From Phragmites australis (Eukaryota > Streptophyta > Magnoliopsida > Poales > Poaceae): a stretch of 64,000 nucleotides of DNA. The translations under genes and the position numbers were made by a program. A model generated the notes under the pieces. That model did no database searches and was not told the DNA's origin. It saw only the letters and a list, made by a program, of their open reading frames with translations. Positions 1 through 11,215 of this stretch are shown in pieces; position 1 is the first letter of the stretch, and each line of letters begins with the position of its first letter. The stretch spans positions 24,215,819 to 24,279,818 of the forward strand of contig NC_084924.1 in assembly GCF_958298935.1 (NCBI RefSeq), read 5' to 3'.

Positions 1-5
1 ATACC

Positions 6-518
6 ATGATTCATTTTTACTCTGGGTTGAGACGTGAAATTCAGGACCTTGTTGATTATAACGATTACAATACTACCAATAGGTTGTTCCATTTTGCTAT
101 CTTGGCAGAAAAAGAACTGCAGGGTCGACAACAGGTGCAGAAATTGCGGAACAATTTTGGGAGTACATCTACTTCACGAGTACCATCGGGACAAGCAACA
201 ACATTCCCTTCTACATCTACACAATCTGCTGCCCCCTCCTCCAACACTCGGGCGCGTTCAGCAGGAGCACCACCACCATCACGTGAGGTGAGCAAATCTA
301 TTGTTTCGCATGATCCAATGCCAAGCTCTTCTTCAAGTGCAACTACCACGGGTCGTACAACGGATATTGTGTGCCGTCGCTACCAAGGTATTGGCCACGT
401 CATGAAGGATTGCCCAAGCTAGCGAGCATACTTCGCAACAGTAGATGGTGGATATTTTAGTCATAGTGATGTCAAGGAAGAATATGCATTTGAAGCTAAT
501 CTTGCAGCCGATCATGAC
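6..518 (+). pseudogene. gag C-terminal part with damaged zinc knuckle
   Basis: The frame encodes the end of a Ty3 capsid domain, then a Ser/Thr/Pro-rich linker, then a nucleocapsid zinc knuckle near residues 122-136 (VCRRYQGIGHVMKDC). In a functional CX2CX4HX4C knuckle the second Cys is required; here it is Tyr. A TAG at 421 stops the frame, while homologous-looking sequence (YFATVDGGYFSHSD) continues in the same frame towards the protease. Gag would package the element RNA. Only the C-terminal part lies in the window. Confidence 0.75.
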
Positions 519-1310
519 ATGGATAGTGAGGGGGAGGAGATTAGTGGTACCGCTGCCACGGAGAGTTATGCAGCATGCACCTTCATTGTGAAGCGAGTTT
601 TGAGTTCTCAAATCGGGCAAGCAGAGCAGCTACAACGCCATAATCTATTCCAGACATTCCTCATTGTCAAAGATGCACGTGTTCGTACCATAATTGATGG
701 CGGGAGTTGCAACAACCTCTTGAGCTCCAATCTTGTGAAGAATCTTTTCTTGCCAACACGTGCACATCCTCATCCATACTACATTCAGTGGTTCAATAAC
801 AGCGGCAAGGTTAAGGTAACACAATCTGCGAGAGTACATTTTTCTATTGGTTCCGACCATGATTATATTGATTTTGATGTAGTGTCTATGCAAGCATGTT
901 CACTTTTGTTATGCCGTCCTTGGGAATTTGACGCCGATGCTACACACCATGGTAGAAGTAATAAATACTCTCTCATGCACAATGGAAAGAAAATCACTTT
1001 GCTTCCTTTGACACCTGCTGAAATTGTGCAATGTGATAAAGCGCTAGCTGAAAAAGAAAAGAAAGAACATGTTTTGGAATCTAAAAATCAGCAAGTAGCT
1101 CAATCTGTTTTCCCACCTAAGAAAGAGAAGAACACACCTAGGTCCGAAGGCATTAAGTTAAAGGGTGGTGTTATGCTTGCTACTAAATCTGACCTTGCTG
1201 AAATTCAAGATAATGGTACTTTGTGCTATGCTTTGGTATGCAAAGAGGTTTTATTTTCAATTGATGATATACCTAGCTCTTTGCCTGCTGCTATCACTAA
1301 CCTTTTGTAG
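519..1310 (+). pseudogene. Ty3 aspartic protease region
   Basis: A retropepsin-like domain follows gag in frame. The active-site region reads TIIDGGSCNNLLSS, with the catalytic Asp in the D-G/S-G-S context usual for plant Ty3 elements. The downstream text (CRPWEFDADATHHGRSNKYS) is a conserved linker between protease and RT in CRM-like elements. A TAG at 1308-1310 ends this frame just before the RT, although conserved RT N-terminal sequence continues directly in frame. The protease would cut the Gag-Pol polyprotein. Confidence 0.75.
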
Positions 1311-2204
1311 GAGTATAAGGATGTCTTTCCAGCTGAGATACCCCTGGGGCTGCCACCATTGAGAGGGATAGAGCACCAAATAGATTTGATTCCGGGAGCA
1401 ACTTTGCCAAACCGCGCTGCATATAGGACCAATTCGGAGGAGACTAAGGAACTTCAGCGACAAGTCCAAGACCTTTTGGACCGTGGGTACGTACGAGAGA
1501 GCCTTAGTCCTTGTGCTATTCCTGTTCTTTTGGTTCCTAAGAAAGATGGTTCATGGCGCATGTGTGTTGATTGTAGAGCCGTTAATAATATCACAATAAG
1601 GTATCGTCACCCTATTCCTAGGCTAGACGACATGCTTGATGAGTTGAGTGGTTCTATTATTTTCACAAAGATTGACTTGCGTAGTGGTTACCATCAAATA
1701 AGAATGAAATTGGGAGATGAATGGAAAACTGCTTTCAAAACTAAGTTCGGTCTATATGAGTGGTTAGTCATGCCTTTTGGTTTAACTAATGCACCTAGCA
1801 CTTTCATGAGATTGATGAATGAGGTTTTACGTGCTTTCATAGGAAGATTTGTGGTGGTGTACTTTGATGATATTTTGATCTATAGCAAGTCACATGAAAA
1901 ACACATTGATCATCTACGTGCTGTTTTTACTGCTTTGAGAGAGGCACGTTTGTTTGCTAACCTTGACAAGTGCACATTTTGCACGAATAGAGTTGCGTTT
2001 CTTGGCTATGTTGTTACTCCACAGGGAATTGAAGTGGATGAAGCTAAAATTGAAGCCATCAAGAGCTGGCCGACCCCTAGGACTATCACACAGGTGAGAA
2101 GCTTTCATGACCTTGCAAGGTTCTATCGGCGTTTTGTGAGAGATTTCAGCACTATTGCTGCCCCACTCAATGAGTTGACAAAGAAGGGTGTTCCGTTCCA
2201 ATAG
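1311..2204 (+). pseudogene. Ty3 reverse transcriptase
   Basis: The RT fingers-palm region is well preserved. It has the [20 protein letters not shown] block, the [14 protein letters not shown] block with the first catalytic Asp, the [17 protein letters not shown] block, and the YFDDILIYS motif with the paired Asp of the active site. The thumb continues to 2204, where a TAG interrupts the frame at the entry to the RNase H connection. Apart from that stop the catalytic residues are intact. No intron or frameshift is visible inside the RT. Confidence 0.88.
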
Positions 2205-2704
2205 GTGCCAGCACAAGAACAAGCTTTTAATACGCTAAAAGAGAAGCTTACGCATGCACCTCTACTCCAACTTCCGGACTTTGGTAAGACTTTTGAGTTA
2301 GAATGTGATGCTAGCAGCATTGGAATTGGAGGAGTGCTACTAGAAGGAGGTAAACCTATTGCTTATTTTAGTGAGAAATTGAATGGGTCATCTCTGAATT
2401 ATTCGACTTATGATAAGGAGTTGTATGCTTTAGTGCGAGTTTTAGAAACATGGCAACATTATCTTTGGCCCAAGGAGTTTATTATTCATTCTGATCATGA
2501 AGCTTTGAAACATATTAGAAGCCAAGCTAAACTGAACAAACGTCATGCTAAATGAGTTGAATTTATAGAGTCGTTTCCTTATATCATTAAACACAAGATA
2601 GGTAAAGACAATGTCATTGCAGATGCGTTATCTAGACGTTATACCATGCTGTCCCAACTCGATCATAAGATTTTTGGTTTAGAAACAATTAATATGCTAC
2701 TGAT
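2205..2704 (+). pseudogene. RNase H domain, interrupted
   Basis: RNase H continues in the RT frame. [20 protein letters not shown] carries the first catalytic Asp, [19 protein letters not shown] the Glu, and [10 protein letters not shown] the next Asp. A TGA at 2553-2555 breaks the frame; homology resumes at once in frame ([18 protein letters not shown], then an ADALSRR motif) to about 2700. This domain would remove RNA from the RNA-DNA hybrid during reverse transcription. Confidence 0.82.
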
Positions 2705-4179
2705 TTGGACTTTAAAGATGCTTTTGAACATTGTAAAGAAGGAAGAACTTGGAATAAATATGTGCTGAATGATGGATTGCTATACCGTGCTAACAAGCTA
2801 TGCATCCCAGCTAGCTCTATTCGCCTATTGTTCTTGCAGGAAGCGCATGGAGGTGGTTTGATGGGACATTTTGGAGTGAAGAAGACTGAGGATGTACTGG
2901 CTGCTCACTTCTTTTGGCCTAAGATGAGGCGCGATGTCGAGCGCTACGTGGCACGCTGCACTACTTGCAATAAAGCTAAGTCTCGTTTGAACCCACATGG
3001 ACTTTATATGCCTCTTCCTGTTCCTAGTGTGCCTTGGGAGGATATTTCTATGTATTTTGTTTTATGATTGCCTAGGACCAAGAGGGTGAGGGATAGTATA
3101 TTTGTCGTTGTGGATCGGTTTTAAAAAATGGCACATTTTATACCTTGTCACAAGAGCAATGATGCTACACACATAGCTCACTTGTTTTTCAGGGAAATCA
3201 TTCGCTTGCATGGAGTGCCTGACACCATTGTTTCAGATCATGATGCAAAAATTTTGAGCCACTTTTGGAGGTCACTTTGGAATAAACTTGGGACAAAGCT
3301 GCTGTTTTCGACGATATGTCACCCTCAAACCGACGGACAAACGGAGGTTGTGAACCGCACATTATCCACCATGTTGTGGGCTGTTTTGAAGAAAAATTTG
3401 AGGATGTGGGAAGATTGTCTACCCCATATTGAGTTAGTTACAACAGATCAGTTCACTCCACCACCAAGGTAGTGTATGGTTTTAATCCCCATACCCCTAT
3501 TGATTTACTGTCTTTACCAACATCCGAGAAATTGAATTTTGATGCTAAGACACGTGCTGATTTGATTCTGAAAATGCATGAGTTGACTAAGGAAAATATT
3601 GAAAAGATGAATAAGAAGTATAGAACTTATGGTAGCCAAGGTCGAAAACATATTACTTTTGAAATTGGTGATCTTGTGTGGTTACATTTGCGCAAAGATA
3701 GGTTTCCTGATTTGAGGAAGTCTAAATTGCTGCCTCGAGCTGATGGTCCTTTTAAAATTATAGAAAAGATCAATGATAATGCATATAAGCTTGAGTTGCC
3801 TGCAGATTATGGTGTTAGTCCCACCTTTAACATGTCAGATTTGAAGCCTTACTTGGGAGAAGAAGATGACATTGCATCGAGGATGACTCCAATTCAAGAG
3901 GGGGAGGATGATGAGGACATCACTCTTTCAGATACACACACACCGAGTATTCCTCCAACAATAGGTCCATTGACACGAGCTCGTGCACGTCAACTAAATC
4001 ATGAGGTGAGCTCGTTCCTTAGTGTTCCTTTATATTTTGATAAGGATGGGATGCTACTGAATAATTGTGATGTATTGTTACTTAGGAACACGGGAGAAGA
4101 CCAGCAAGGGTGCCCAAGCCAAGGTGGAGGTCCAATCAAGTTCGAGTCCGTTTCGGAGAACAGGACTAGACTGCACTAA
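2705..4179 (+). pseudogene. integrase with lost catalytic Asp and several breaks
   Basis: The N-terminal HHCC zinc domain is present (HGGGLMGHFG, then CTTC near 2965). In the core, the first catalytic Asp position reads ISMYFV where the family has an Asp, so the active site is broken. Stops follow at 3065 and 3122. The second Asp (TIVSDHDAK) and the Glu (DGQTEVVNR) are kept. A net one-base loss lies between 3431 and 3460, and a 15-bp segment is missing at 3466-3472 relative to the copy at 16400, between GGTA repeats. The C-terminal part (LWLHLRKDRFP, LKPYLG) extends into the 3' LTR and stops at 4179. Confidence 0.85.
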
Positions 4180-4817
4180 AATTGTCGCCCAGGACGCATA
4201 CGGACTCCGTTTTTGGCGTTCTACACATGGTTAGAAAGCAAAGGAGATAGGCTTTCCAACGCGACTGGTCCCATGTCCAAATTCTTTCTGAGTCAATAGA
4301 AATCATCAAAACAAGTGGACGTCCAAAATCTGTCAGGGTGCTGCGCCACCATCTTGTGGCCCGTTGGGCCGTGTAACTTGTTGGAGTCCATTAGGGACGC
4401 GTCCAGGGGTCTTTGGCCGACCCTAGTCTCTTATATACAGTAGCCACTACCCCAATTAGGGTTGGGTTTTGCTTAGATATTGATCTACACACAGATTGTG
4501 AGATTTTCGCTCTTGTTCCGAACCGACTAGGCCGCCGCAAGTGTTTGTGGAACCCCAACTTCGAGTGCTTGAATTCTATTCGCAATATTTCCGATTGCAT
4601 CTTCTACGTTCTTGCTTGTGTTCTCGGTATGCTTGCAGGGATTGAGCCTTCTTGGTGAGGTCAACCGCGCGACACGGTTGATAACCAACGGAACTGTGGT
4701 GTAGTGATTAAAAGGGAGACGATCTGTTCGGGTCGAAGCCTTTGGTTCATCAACGTCGAGTTCTCCACCTACCGACTTATCGCTACCTATCGGAAGATCG
4801 GGCCAACGAACCCATCA
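3909..4817 (+). repeat. 3' LTR of the CRM-like element
   Basis: The LTR starts TGATGAGGACATCACTC right after the purine-rich tract at 3893-3908. It aligns along most of its length with the 918-bp LTRs at 14790 and 16856, including the GTTGGGCCGTGTA block, the GGTTTTGCTTAGAT block and the GGAAGATCGGG end. It is about 909 bp by this alignment. The first ~270 bp encode the C-terminus of the polyprotein. The right end near CCCATCA (4817) is inferred from loss of similarity. Confidence 0.75.
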
Positions 4818-5560
4818 AACATGCTTTGGCTTCTTCTTAGGTGGCATTGCTTCAGAATGTTCGATCCCTATGGATGGCACCAACTTTTGGAAACTTGTTT
4901 ATGGAACATAGTGGTGGGCCTTCAACCATTTAAACCGGGCCAAAGGTTGTTACAGTGACACACACTTATGGGAAGTTGTGCAATATCATTACTGTCAACT
5001 GTCATTTTAGGTACAATGATGAATTATTTATACCTCACACTCAACTACTCCCTATTACAATTTTCATCATTACTCCTCTAACTGCTATATTCTCAACATA
5101 TTCAGGGGTAATTTGGTACATTCCTAAGTACATTGGCATTATTACAATTTCACCCTTCACCATCCTCGGATTTTGATGAACATCACTACTTCAGCCTGGC
5201 CCCTAAAAGTCTATCACACATGGGACCTTCAGCACACCCTTGATTGACTTCGGCACGGCATCACGAATTAGCCTTCGATTGACCTCCAAAGGCACCTTAG
5301 AGGCTCCGCATGCAGTGATGGCTTCGGCGCTCCCATCGAGGGATTTCCTGATGGCGATGTGGATAGGCCTTCGATTGGTCTGAAGGCCTAGTGTTGCCTT
5401 CATCACTTATCCAAACGGCCCCTTCAACGGTAAGCATTATCCTGAAACAACAACTGTAAACTTCATTAGTAACCTGTATCCATTAGAAGTCTTTGACCTA
5501 TAGTCCGAAGGGGACCCGTGAGGCCATTTCCCAACAGCTCTAAAACCACACAATCAACAA
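4818..5560 (-). repeat. degenerate gypsy LTR-like segment
   Basis: There is no coding sequence here. The stretch CTGCTATATTCTCAACATAT with the following 60 bp resembles the LTR at 46610-46680 and 49110-49180. The text around 5230-5400 repeats the CTTCGG/CCTTCGA words of that family, and CCAACAGCTC near 5532 resembles an LTR-PBS edge. It is probably a relic of a minus-oriented Tat-like LTR, without clear ends. Confidence 0.4.
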
Positions 5561-7160
5561 ATAAGTGTGCAATGCATCCTACACATCCTAGTTATATGAC
5601 TTACACATACTAATTAGTAAGAGAAACTAGAACGCCACAAACAAATTATAGCACATTTAGCAAGCAATCAAGACATGTATAAATATGAAATATAGACATG
5701 ACAAAATTGCAATCACATCTACATATGCTAGGATAAGCATAAACTCTAAAACAAGCATAAATATAAAACCTGCACATGCAAAGAGCTAGAAACTTCCAAA
5801 ATCCAAAATTTCCAGATATAACGCGGAACTTTCGAGTTCTGGAGCACTTGGATATTTTGGTCTGACTCGGAACCTATGAGTTCTTGCGCACTCGGATACT
5901 CTGGCTTGACCTGGAACTTTTGAGTTCTAGAACTTTCTAGAAAATTGTGTAGAACAAAAATCGAACACAATGAACAAGAATATGAATTTAAGGCAGTGTA
6001 GTAGAATGTTACCTTCATAGAATGATAATGGATAGATAGTAAATATATTTCCATATACCTCAACTCTTTAAACAATTAGATAGCTCTTCAAATAAATAGC
6101 CAAGTCTCTGATGCCAATTCTCATTGACATCCTTGAGGATATTCATTTCACAAAAAGACTAAACACAAATTTTAATTGAATAAATATTAGTCTCAAAGCA
6201 CAAAACATAGGATGAGCTCCCCCTAAATATGTGCATCCAAGTACTTGAATTACTTGTAACATACACATAGTTCATTCAAGAATCTAGAGGAGTTTATCCA
6301 ATATTTTGAGTTAAGACATAAAATGAATTTACAAAGGAAATACTTGTGCCAAGAATGAACTTACAACCATAAGATTATGTAGATTAAGTTCATCTTCCAT
6401 AGCCATCAACAAGTCCAAATCTTCTAGTATTTCTTTTACCATATATAGCTCACAAAGACACCAAAAGGCAAAATTCATAACAAATTGTAACTAGAGGTTT
6501 TAACAATTACCATCCTTCTTTTAAATGTCTCCACGAACATCATTGATGGGATGATCTTTTGGATTCTTGATGAGCAATTGAACGAGGAACTTATTGTGGA
6601 GGTTTAGTTTTAACTCCTTTCGTCATCTCAATATACCTCCAACTTTCTACATATTTCGGAATATCTAAATTTAGCCAGGAATGTCCAGTTTAAAAAGACT
6701 GGAGTCTCTGGATTCAATTCGGAATATCCAGATTATCCAAAAATCAAAGATGCTTGGGGTTTTCATTACTATTGATATTTTCTTGGTATTTTTCTTGATG
6801 ACCACCACCAAGTATTAATTACTTGCATCACTCACAAGATTTCGCTCTAGAGAGCATAATTAAACACATCACTTTATAAGGATATAGACATTTAAGCAAA
6901 AACTACCTAGACAACTTTGAGTGTTCACAATCACTCAAGGTTAAAAAGGCTAGATATTTCAAATTAGGTACTTGTTACCGAGATGTCATTGGTTCTCGAT
7001 GTTGGATTAATAATCTAGCTCTCTTTCTTCATACTTAGCTCTTTTTCCACAAATGATGAGAAATACGATTTGAAAGGAAACTTGATATGATATTTACAAT
7101 AAAATTCTTCTCAAGCGAGCTAAGTCTTCAATGCATCTCCATGTACCTATTTAGCAAATT
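5561..7160 (-). repeat. AT-rich copia-like non-coding relic with PBS-like site
   Basis: No protein domain is visible over 1.6 kb. On the minus strand, 6105-6116 reads TGGCATCAGAGA, matching 10 of 12 bases of the initiator-Met PBS (TGGTATCAGAGC). Sequence at higher coordinates could then be the matching LTR. The words GAACTTTTGAGTTCTAG and CTCGGATACTCTGG at 5820-5940 recall internal or LTR repeats of grass copia elements. I cannot define LTR ends, so the assignment is tentative. Confidence 0.3.
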
Positions 7161-7162
7161 AA

Positions 7163-7600
7163 GAACTTTGTGGTACCCAAACCATGTTGGGTCCTTTAAG
7201 GCTAGTCATAAGAGACTTAGGCACTGAAATGACCCTTACATTAATATGAGTTGAACTAATCACCTTAGCAACACAAGTACCACTCTTAACCTTCCTAGGT
7301 AAATATTGATCATTATTGAATAAGTTAGGCTTAGGAATATTACCCTTGGGATAATTTTTACCAACATGTCTCTTTTTCCGGCAATTGTAGCAAAGTCAAT
7401 TCTTGCTTCCACAAGATATTTTCTTCCTCTTATCTTGCTTATTGGTTTGCCTGTTGCCGGTTCGCCTCTCACTTGATGACTTGCAAAGTTCTTCCTTATT
7501 GTAAGTACATGATACAATTTCAAGCCCCTTCTCATTGCAACCATAGCACTTCCTTTTGTTGATTTTTGATTTCCTTCTTGGAAGTGTTGCTTCATCATTA
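7163..7600 (-). pseudogene. copia gag remnant with altered zinc knuckle
   Basis: On the minus strand a reading frame contains a zinc knuckle CYNCRKKRHVGKNY at about 7395-7355. The last Cys of CX2CX4HX4C is replaced by Tyr. It is followed by a basic segment and the text KGPNMVWVPQSS near 7170, a phrase common downstream of Gag in large grass copia elements. The adjacent gag sequence (to 7600) is in a shifted frame. No integrase or RT follows, so this is only a Gag scrap. Confidence 0.5.
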
Positions 7601-7627
7601 ACTTTGCTAGGACAACTTGAGGCTAAG

Positions 7628-8553
7628 TGTCCCTATTGGGGGTCATTATCAAGGACCCCCGACAACCCCTTGGCTTAATTAGCCTAGCCTCCCAAAGGTT
7701 TGGCCTCTCAAAGCCTCCGCCTTCCGAAGCCCCAGCCTTCCGGAGCCCTACCTCCCGAAGGCTCAGCCTCCCAAAGGCTCAGTCTCCCAAAGCCTCTGAC
7801 CTCCAAAGCCCCGGCCTTCCGGAGCCCTGCCTCCTGAAGGCTCGGCCTCCCAAAGGTTCGGTCTCCCGAGGCCTCTGCCTCCTGACGCCACAGCGTTCCA
7901 GAGTCCCGCCTCCCGGAGACTCGGCCTCCCAAAGGCCCGGTCTCCCAAGGCCTCGGCCTCCCGCTGCCTGGAGACTACTGGGTGAGTCATCAGGCCTCAG
8001 GAAAGATCTGCCAAAAGGGAAGCACCAGTCACACTTTGCCTACGAGGAGGTGACCGGCATTAAATACCTAGGCTAATGGACGCCGCTCTAACACCTAGCA
8101 TGATGGAGGCTGCCCTGACACCCCTGACAGTGGGGCGCCGGGACGCAGTTGGCTATTGGCTCACCCCCTTTACGGGCAGGCACCACGATAATTACCATTA
8201 TGGATATTCACTCCCTGATAGGGTAGAAGATAGTTATCCAGGATAAGGTCCAGTAATTTGGTCAGATCCCAGATATTTGTACATTATGCTAACTTCTACG
8301 CCAAGCTACACACGGCCCTATAAATAGAAGGTCATGGTCCTCTAGGCTAGGAACGAGCAAGATAGTAAAAGATACACAAAGGTGAAAACACACCAAGTCT
8401 CGCTGTGATACTCCTCCGAGAGTGATCCATTCTTTCTACCATCAATACATTTGTGGTGTTCCTTCCTCTTAAACTTCGTCTCCAAGCTTTAGTCTCCTCT
8501 TTAGAAGAAACTCTTGCTGTACTTGTTGGGAAAAGACGAACTCTTGCTCCAAC
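7628..8553 (+). repeat. 5' LTR of a Tat-like Ty3/gypsy element
   Basis: The segment begins TGTCCCTATTGGGGGTCA and ends CTCCAACA at 8553, giving TG...CA ends and about 926 bp. It is followed immediately by a PBS-like sequence and then by gag. A TATA-like run (CCCTATAAATAGAAGG) near 8313-8328 could be the U3 promoter. The left end is inferred from the TG dinucleotide and typical LTR text. No 3' LTR partner or TSD was found, because the element is truncated downstream. Confidence 0.65.
7685..7975 (+). repeat. GC-rich tandem subrepeats in LTR U3
   Basis: About 290 bp consist of imperfect repeats of a CCTCCCGAAGGCTCGG-type unit (GCCTCCCAAAGGCTC, GCCTTCCGGAGCCC and variants) about 20-25 bp long. 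Such arrays are common in the U3 of grass gypsy LTRs. They give long spurious open frames on both strands (for example 7708-7990 minus), which I do not regard as genes. Confidence 0.7.
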
Positions 8554-8572
8554 AGCGCGCCGTCCGTGGGGA
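8554..8572 (+). other. primer-binding-site-like sequence
   Basis: Directly after the LTR end, GCGCGCCGTCCGTGGGGAC resembles the GGCGCCGTCTGTGGGA-type PBS placed after 5' LTRs of many grass Tat-lineage elements. The cognate tRNA is not assigned here. Confidence 0.5.
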
Positions 8573-8602
8573 CTCGAACACAGAAGTGCTAAGAGAGGTA
8601 GG

Positions 8603-9810
8603 ATGCCACCCAAGAAGAAGACCACCAAGGCCCCATCCGTGCCGGCCAACTGCCCAGTCACGCCTATCTGGCAGTCCAGCCAACTATATGCAGCCGGCAC
8701 CGACAATGGCCCCCCAACCGGGGGGACGAGAACCTTACAGCCACCATCGACCCAACCATAACAACAGCTGCGGGTAACACCGAAGGGTTCTCTAACCCGG
8801 AGACCCAGCAGCAGCAAGGCGAGTACCTCGCTGCGCCCCTAGGGGCTACAGTCGGTGCTACCGCCAAAAACACCGTTCCTCCCGAGTAACAATCATGCTT
8901 GGCGACCCCGCGGGCCGAACAGCAAGCTGCCCACACCTTTGCCGCCACACCCAGGATGGCCGACGTGGTTCCGACCAAAGCTCCACGAACAGGCGAACCC
9001 TTCAGTGCAAGGACCAGGCCCGTTCGGTCCCCGGAGCCTCGAGGCAAGTGTCGTGAGGACCCCCTGCAAGACCACGACTCTCCCCTGTGGGCTGACCTGC
9101 AGGCCATGCCCTTCCCAGAGGATTTTTGGACCCCTAAGTTGCCCAATTTTAAAGGCGATTTGGACCTCGATGAGTTCGTCTGATCCTACACCCTACCCAT
9201 AGAGGCCAGCGGGGGCGGACCGAGCACCATGGATAAATGCTTCCCCCTCGCCCTAGAAGGGGTGGCCATATACTGGTTCTGGGCGTTAGACCCTGGCACC
9301 ATTCGCACCTGGTCCCAACTCCGAGACCTCTTCCGTAGCAAATTCCAAGGCACCTTCATCGAACCAGTAACCTCGACAGCCTGTTCACTATCAGGCAGGG
9401 GCCAGATGAAACCCTCTGGACTACTTTCAAAGGTTCTCCGAGACCAAAGCACAAACGCCCCATACGCATGGTAGAAGTCCTCATGAGCAAGTTCGAGGAA
9501 TATGCGTGGGCGAAGGACGAAAAACTCTGCTGGAGGTGCTCACAAGCTAGCAAGGCTTCCCGTGCCAATTCTGAGAGACCACACTCGCAGGCCGGATCAT
9601 CACACACCCTGCTCCCCAAGCAAAGAGGAGCTTCAAGGAGGCCCTTACCGCCGGGTCCCAAAGGGGACAGCAATGACAACGCCAAAATGTCAGCAATATC
9701 AGCCCAAGCCACGGGGCTCCGAACCAAAGCCACCCCAGGGGACATGGCCGGGGACGCTCCGAAGGCCTCCCGGAGCGAAGCCAAGCGCCAAACTAGTGGA
9801 CTGAGGTAGA
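8603..9810 (+). pseudogene. Tat-like gypsy gag, several frameshifts and stops
   Basis: An ATG at 8603 opens a Lys/Pro-rich N-terminus (MPPKKKTTKAP). The conserved retrotransposon Gag domain is at about 9095-9400: LPNFKGDLDLDEFV, a TGA at 9181, then CFPLALEGVAIYWFWALDPG and WSQLRDLFRSKFQGTF. The basic C-terminal part lies in other frames to 9810. The reading frame changes at least three times. I saw no zinc knuckle. Gag is typical of the Tat lineage, where it is followed by protease as at 9811-10272. Confidence 0.7.
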
Positions 9811-10272
9811 ATCCTAATGCACTCTACACGGCGTAGGATGAGGACATAATACCGACAACTGTCGATCCCTCACCACCTTCTGAGAGGAATACCTTGGGAG
9901 GTAGGCGGCCTTTGCCTCAACTGATGGGGCCCCCAAGGGTCGGTTCGAAGATTGCAGGCCATCAACCAACCGATGGGTCGATCATCTGGCCCTGCAGAAT
10001 CCTCCGCAGCTAGACCTACCTTCATCAACCCAGTCATCCCTAGAGTGGTACAATGATGAAGAGGCGCGGGGCAAACAGATCATCCTCGCCATTACCAATG
10101 GATAGAGCTCCGGTTGCACTTCAAAACGATAGTGGCGAGACTATGCACGCGGGGTACACCACATCGAAACGACTAGCATCCATCGACAAGCCCCTGACTG
10201 GGCCGACGCCCGCATAACATTCACCGTCGATGACTTCGAAGGGGTAAAATTTCTCCACTTCAAGGAGTGGTA
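9811..10272 (+). pseudogene. start of Tat-like protease region, truncated
   Basis: After gag, short frames contain a Pro-rich linker and, near 10185-10265, text equivalent to the conserved entry into Tat-lineage proteases (LTGPTPA, then TFTVDDFEGVKF). The similarity stops at about 10272, where a minus-strand Tekay-like fragment begins abruptly. Protease active site, RT and integrase are missing. The junction marks a deletion or insertion boundary. Confidence 0.45.
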
Positions 10273-10975
10273 ATCAATACACATCCTTTGGGTCGCATCT
10301 TTCTTCTGTACAAATAAAACTGGTGATCCCCATAGTGAAGAATTAGGTCAGGTGAATCTATTTTCTTGCAATTCTCTAATATGTTCCTTCAGTTCTTCTA
10401 GTTCATTGACTGTCATTCCATAAGGTCCATTGGAAATCGGGGCTATTTCGGGTAAGAGATCAATAATGAACTCTATGTTGTTATCTTGTGGCATATTACT
10501 GGTAAACACATCTGTGTATTCACATATTACTTGTACTTCTTCTATTGACTTAGCAGATAGGTTGCATACCATAGTGTCTAATTTGGGTCCTTTAGGTTTG
10601 AACTCTACTTTGGTTGCTTCATTTGACAGGGTAACCTTTCTACTAGCACAAGCTATATTGTCTTTATGCTTGATTAACCAATCCATACCAAGGATGGCAT
10701 CTATTCCATTTGAATTCAAAGCCATGATGTTCACCAGAAACTATACCCCACTAAAAAGGAGTTTAACCCAAGGGCATCCTAGGAGACACAAGATATTTAC
10801 CGCAGGAGATTGGATAAGCTTAGGATTCTTAAGAGCAATAGTTGTTAACTCATGAAGTGCAACAATCTTTGAAGAAATAAACAAATCCAAAGCTCTAAAA
10901 TCAAATAATAAAATTGCAAGAGTTGAACTGATGGGGAACTCACTGAGTATAACCTCTGGCACTTCCTAAGCTTCC
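10273..10975 (-). pseudogene. Tekay/Del-like protease and RT N-terminus
   Basis: On the minus strand, 10962-10741 resembles a chromoviral protease, but the D-S/T-G active site reads LLFDFRALDLFISSK, so the Gly/Ser positions are lost. It continues across a stop near 10740 into MALNSNGIDAILGMDWLIKH (protease end), then the RT entry IEFIIDLLPEIAPISNGPYG and VNELEELKEHIRELQ. Beyond another stop at 10348, WGSPVLFVQKKDATQRMCID leads to the cut at 10273. Gag is absent between the PBS at 11216 and the protease. Confidence 0.75.
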
Positions 10976-11215
10976 CACCTCAACTAGGGAAAACATGTCA
11001 CTCTCAAACAGCACAACATAGCTAAACTTCATCTTCCATCTGATGAGGAAAGGGGACAACTTAGAACAAGCATAATAGAGTTTTCAATAACAAGGTAGAA
11101 GGTAAGTGATAGACTTAGAAAGAAGTACAAAAGAAGTTTTCATAACATAGTTTTTTAGTAACAAAGCAGACAACAAACACTTCTATCCTAAGGTCACGTT
11201 CTATAGCCAAGTATG
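10976..11215 (-). other. deleted gag region of the Tekay-like element
   Basis: Only about 240 bp separate the PBS from the protease, where a Tekay-like element would normally carry a gag of 1 kb or more. The sequence holds no Gag motif or long frame. I read it as leader sequence followed by an internal deletion. Confidence 0.4.

Larger units (their letters stand above)
1..4817 (+). mobile_element. CRM-like Ty3/gypsy retrotransposon, 5' part outside window
   Basis: Gag end, protease, RT, RNase H, integrase and a 3' LTR follow in Ty3 order on the plus strand. The polyprotein C-terminus runs into the 3' LTR, and the LTR starts TGATGAGGACATC just after a purine tract. Both traits are known for CRM (centromeric) chromoviruses. 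The copy is dead: the frame is closed at about 421, 1308, 2202, 2553, 3065 and 3122, and shifted near 3431-3460. The 5' LTR and PBS lie upstream of base 1. A related, much shorter element sits at 14790-17773. The Ty3 assignment is firm; CRM rests on motif resemblance without a tree. Confidence 0.85.

Noticed and set aside
5746..6075. 109-residue minus-strand open frame
   Set aside because: It has no domain, is rich in repeats of a GTTCT/CTCGG type and lies in an LTR-like relic.
7708..7990. Two overlapping 74-75 residue minus-strand frames with repetitive Glu/Arg/Gly text
   Set aside because: They are produced by the GC-rich subrepeats in the LTR; the same text appears in shifted frames, which a real protein would not do.
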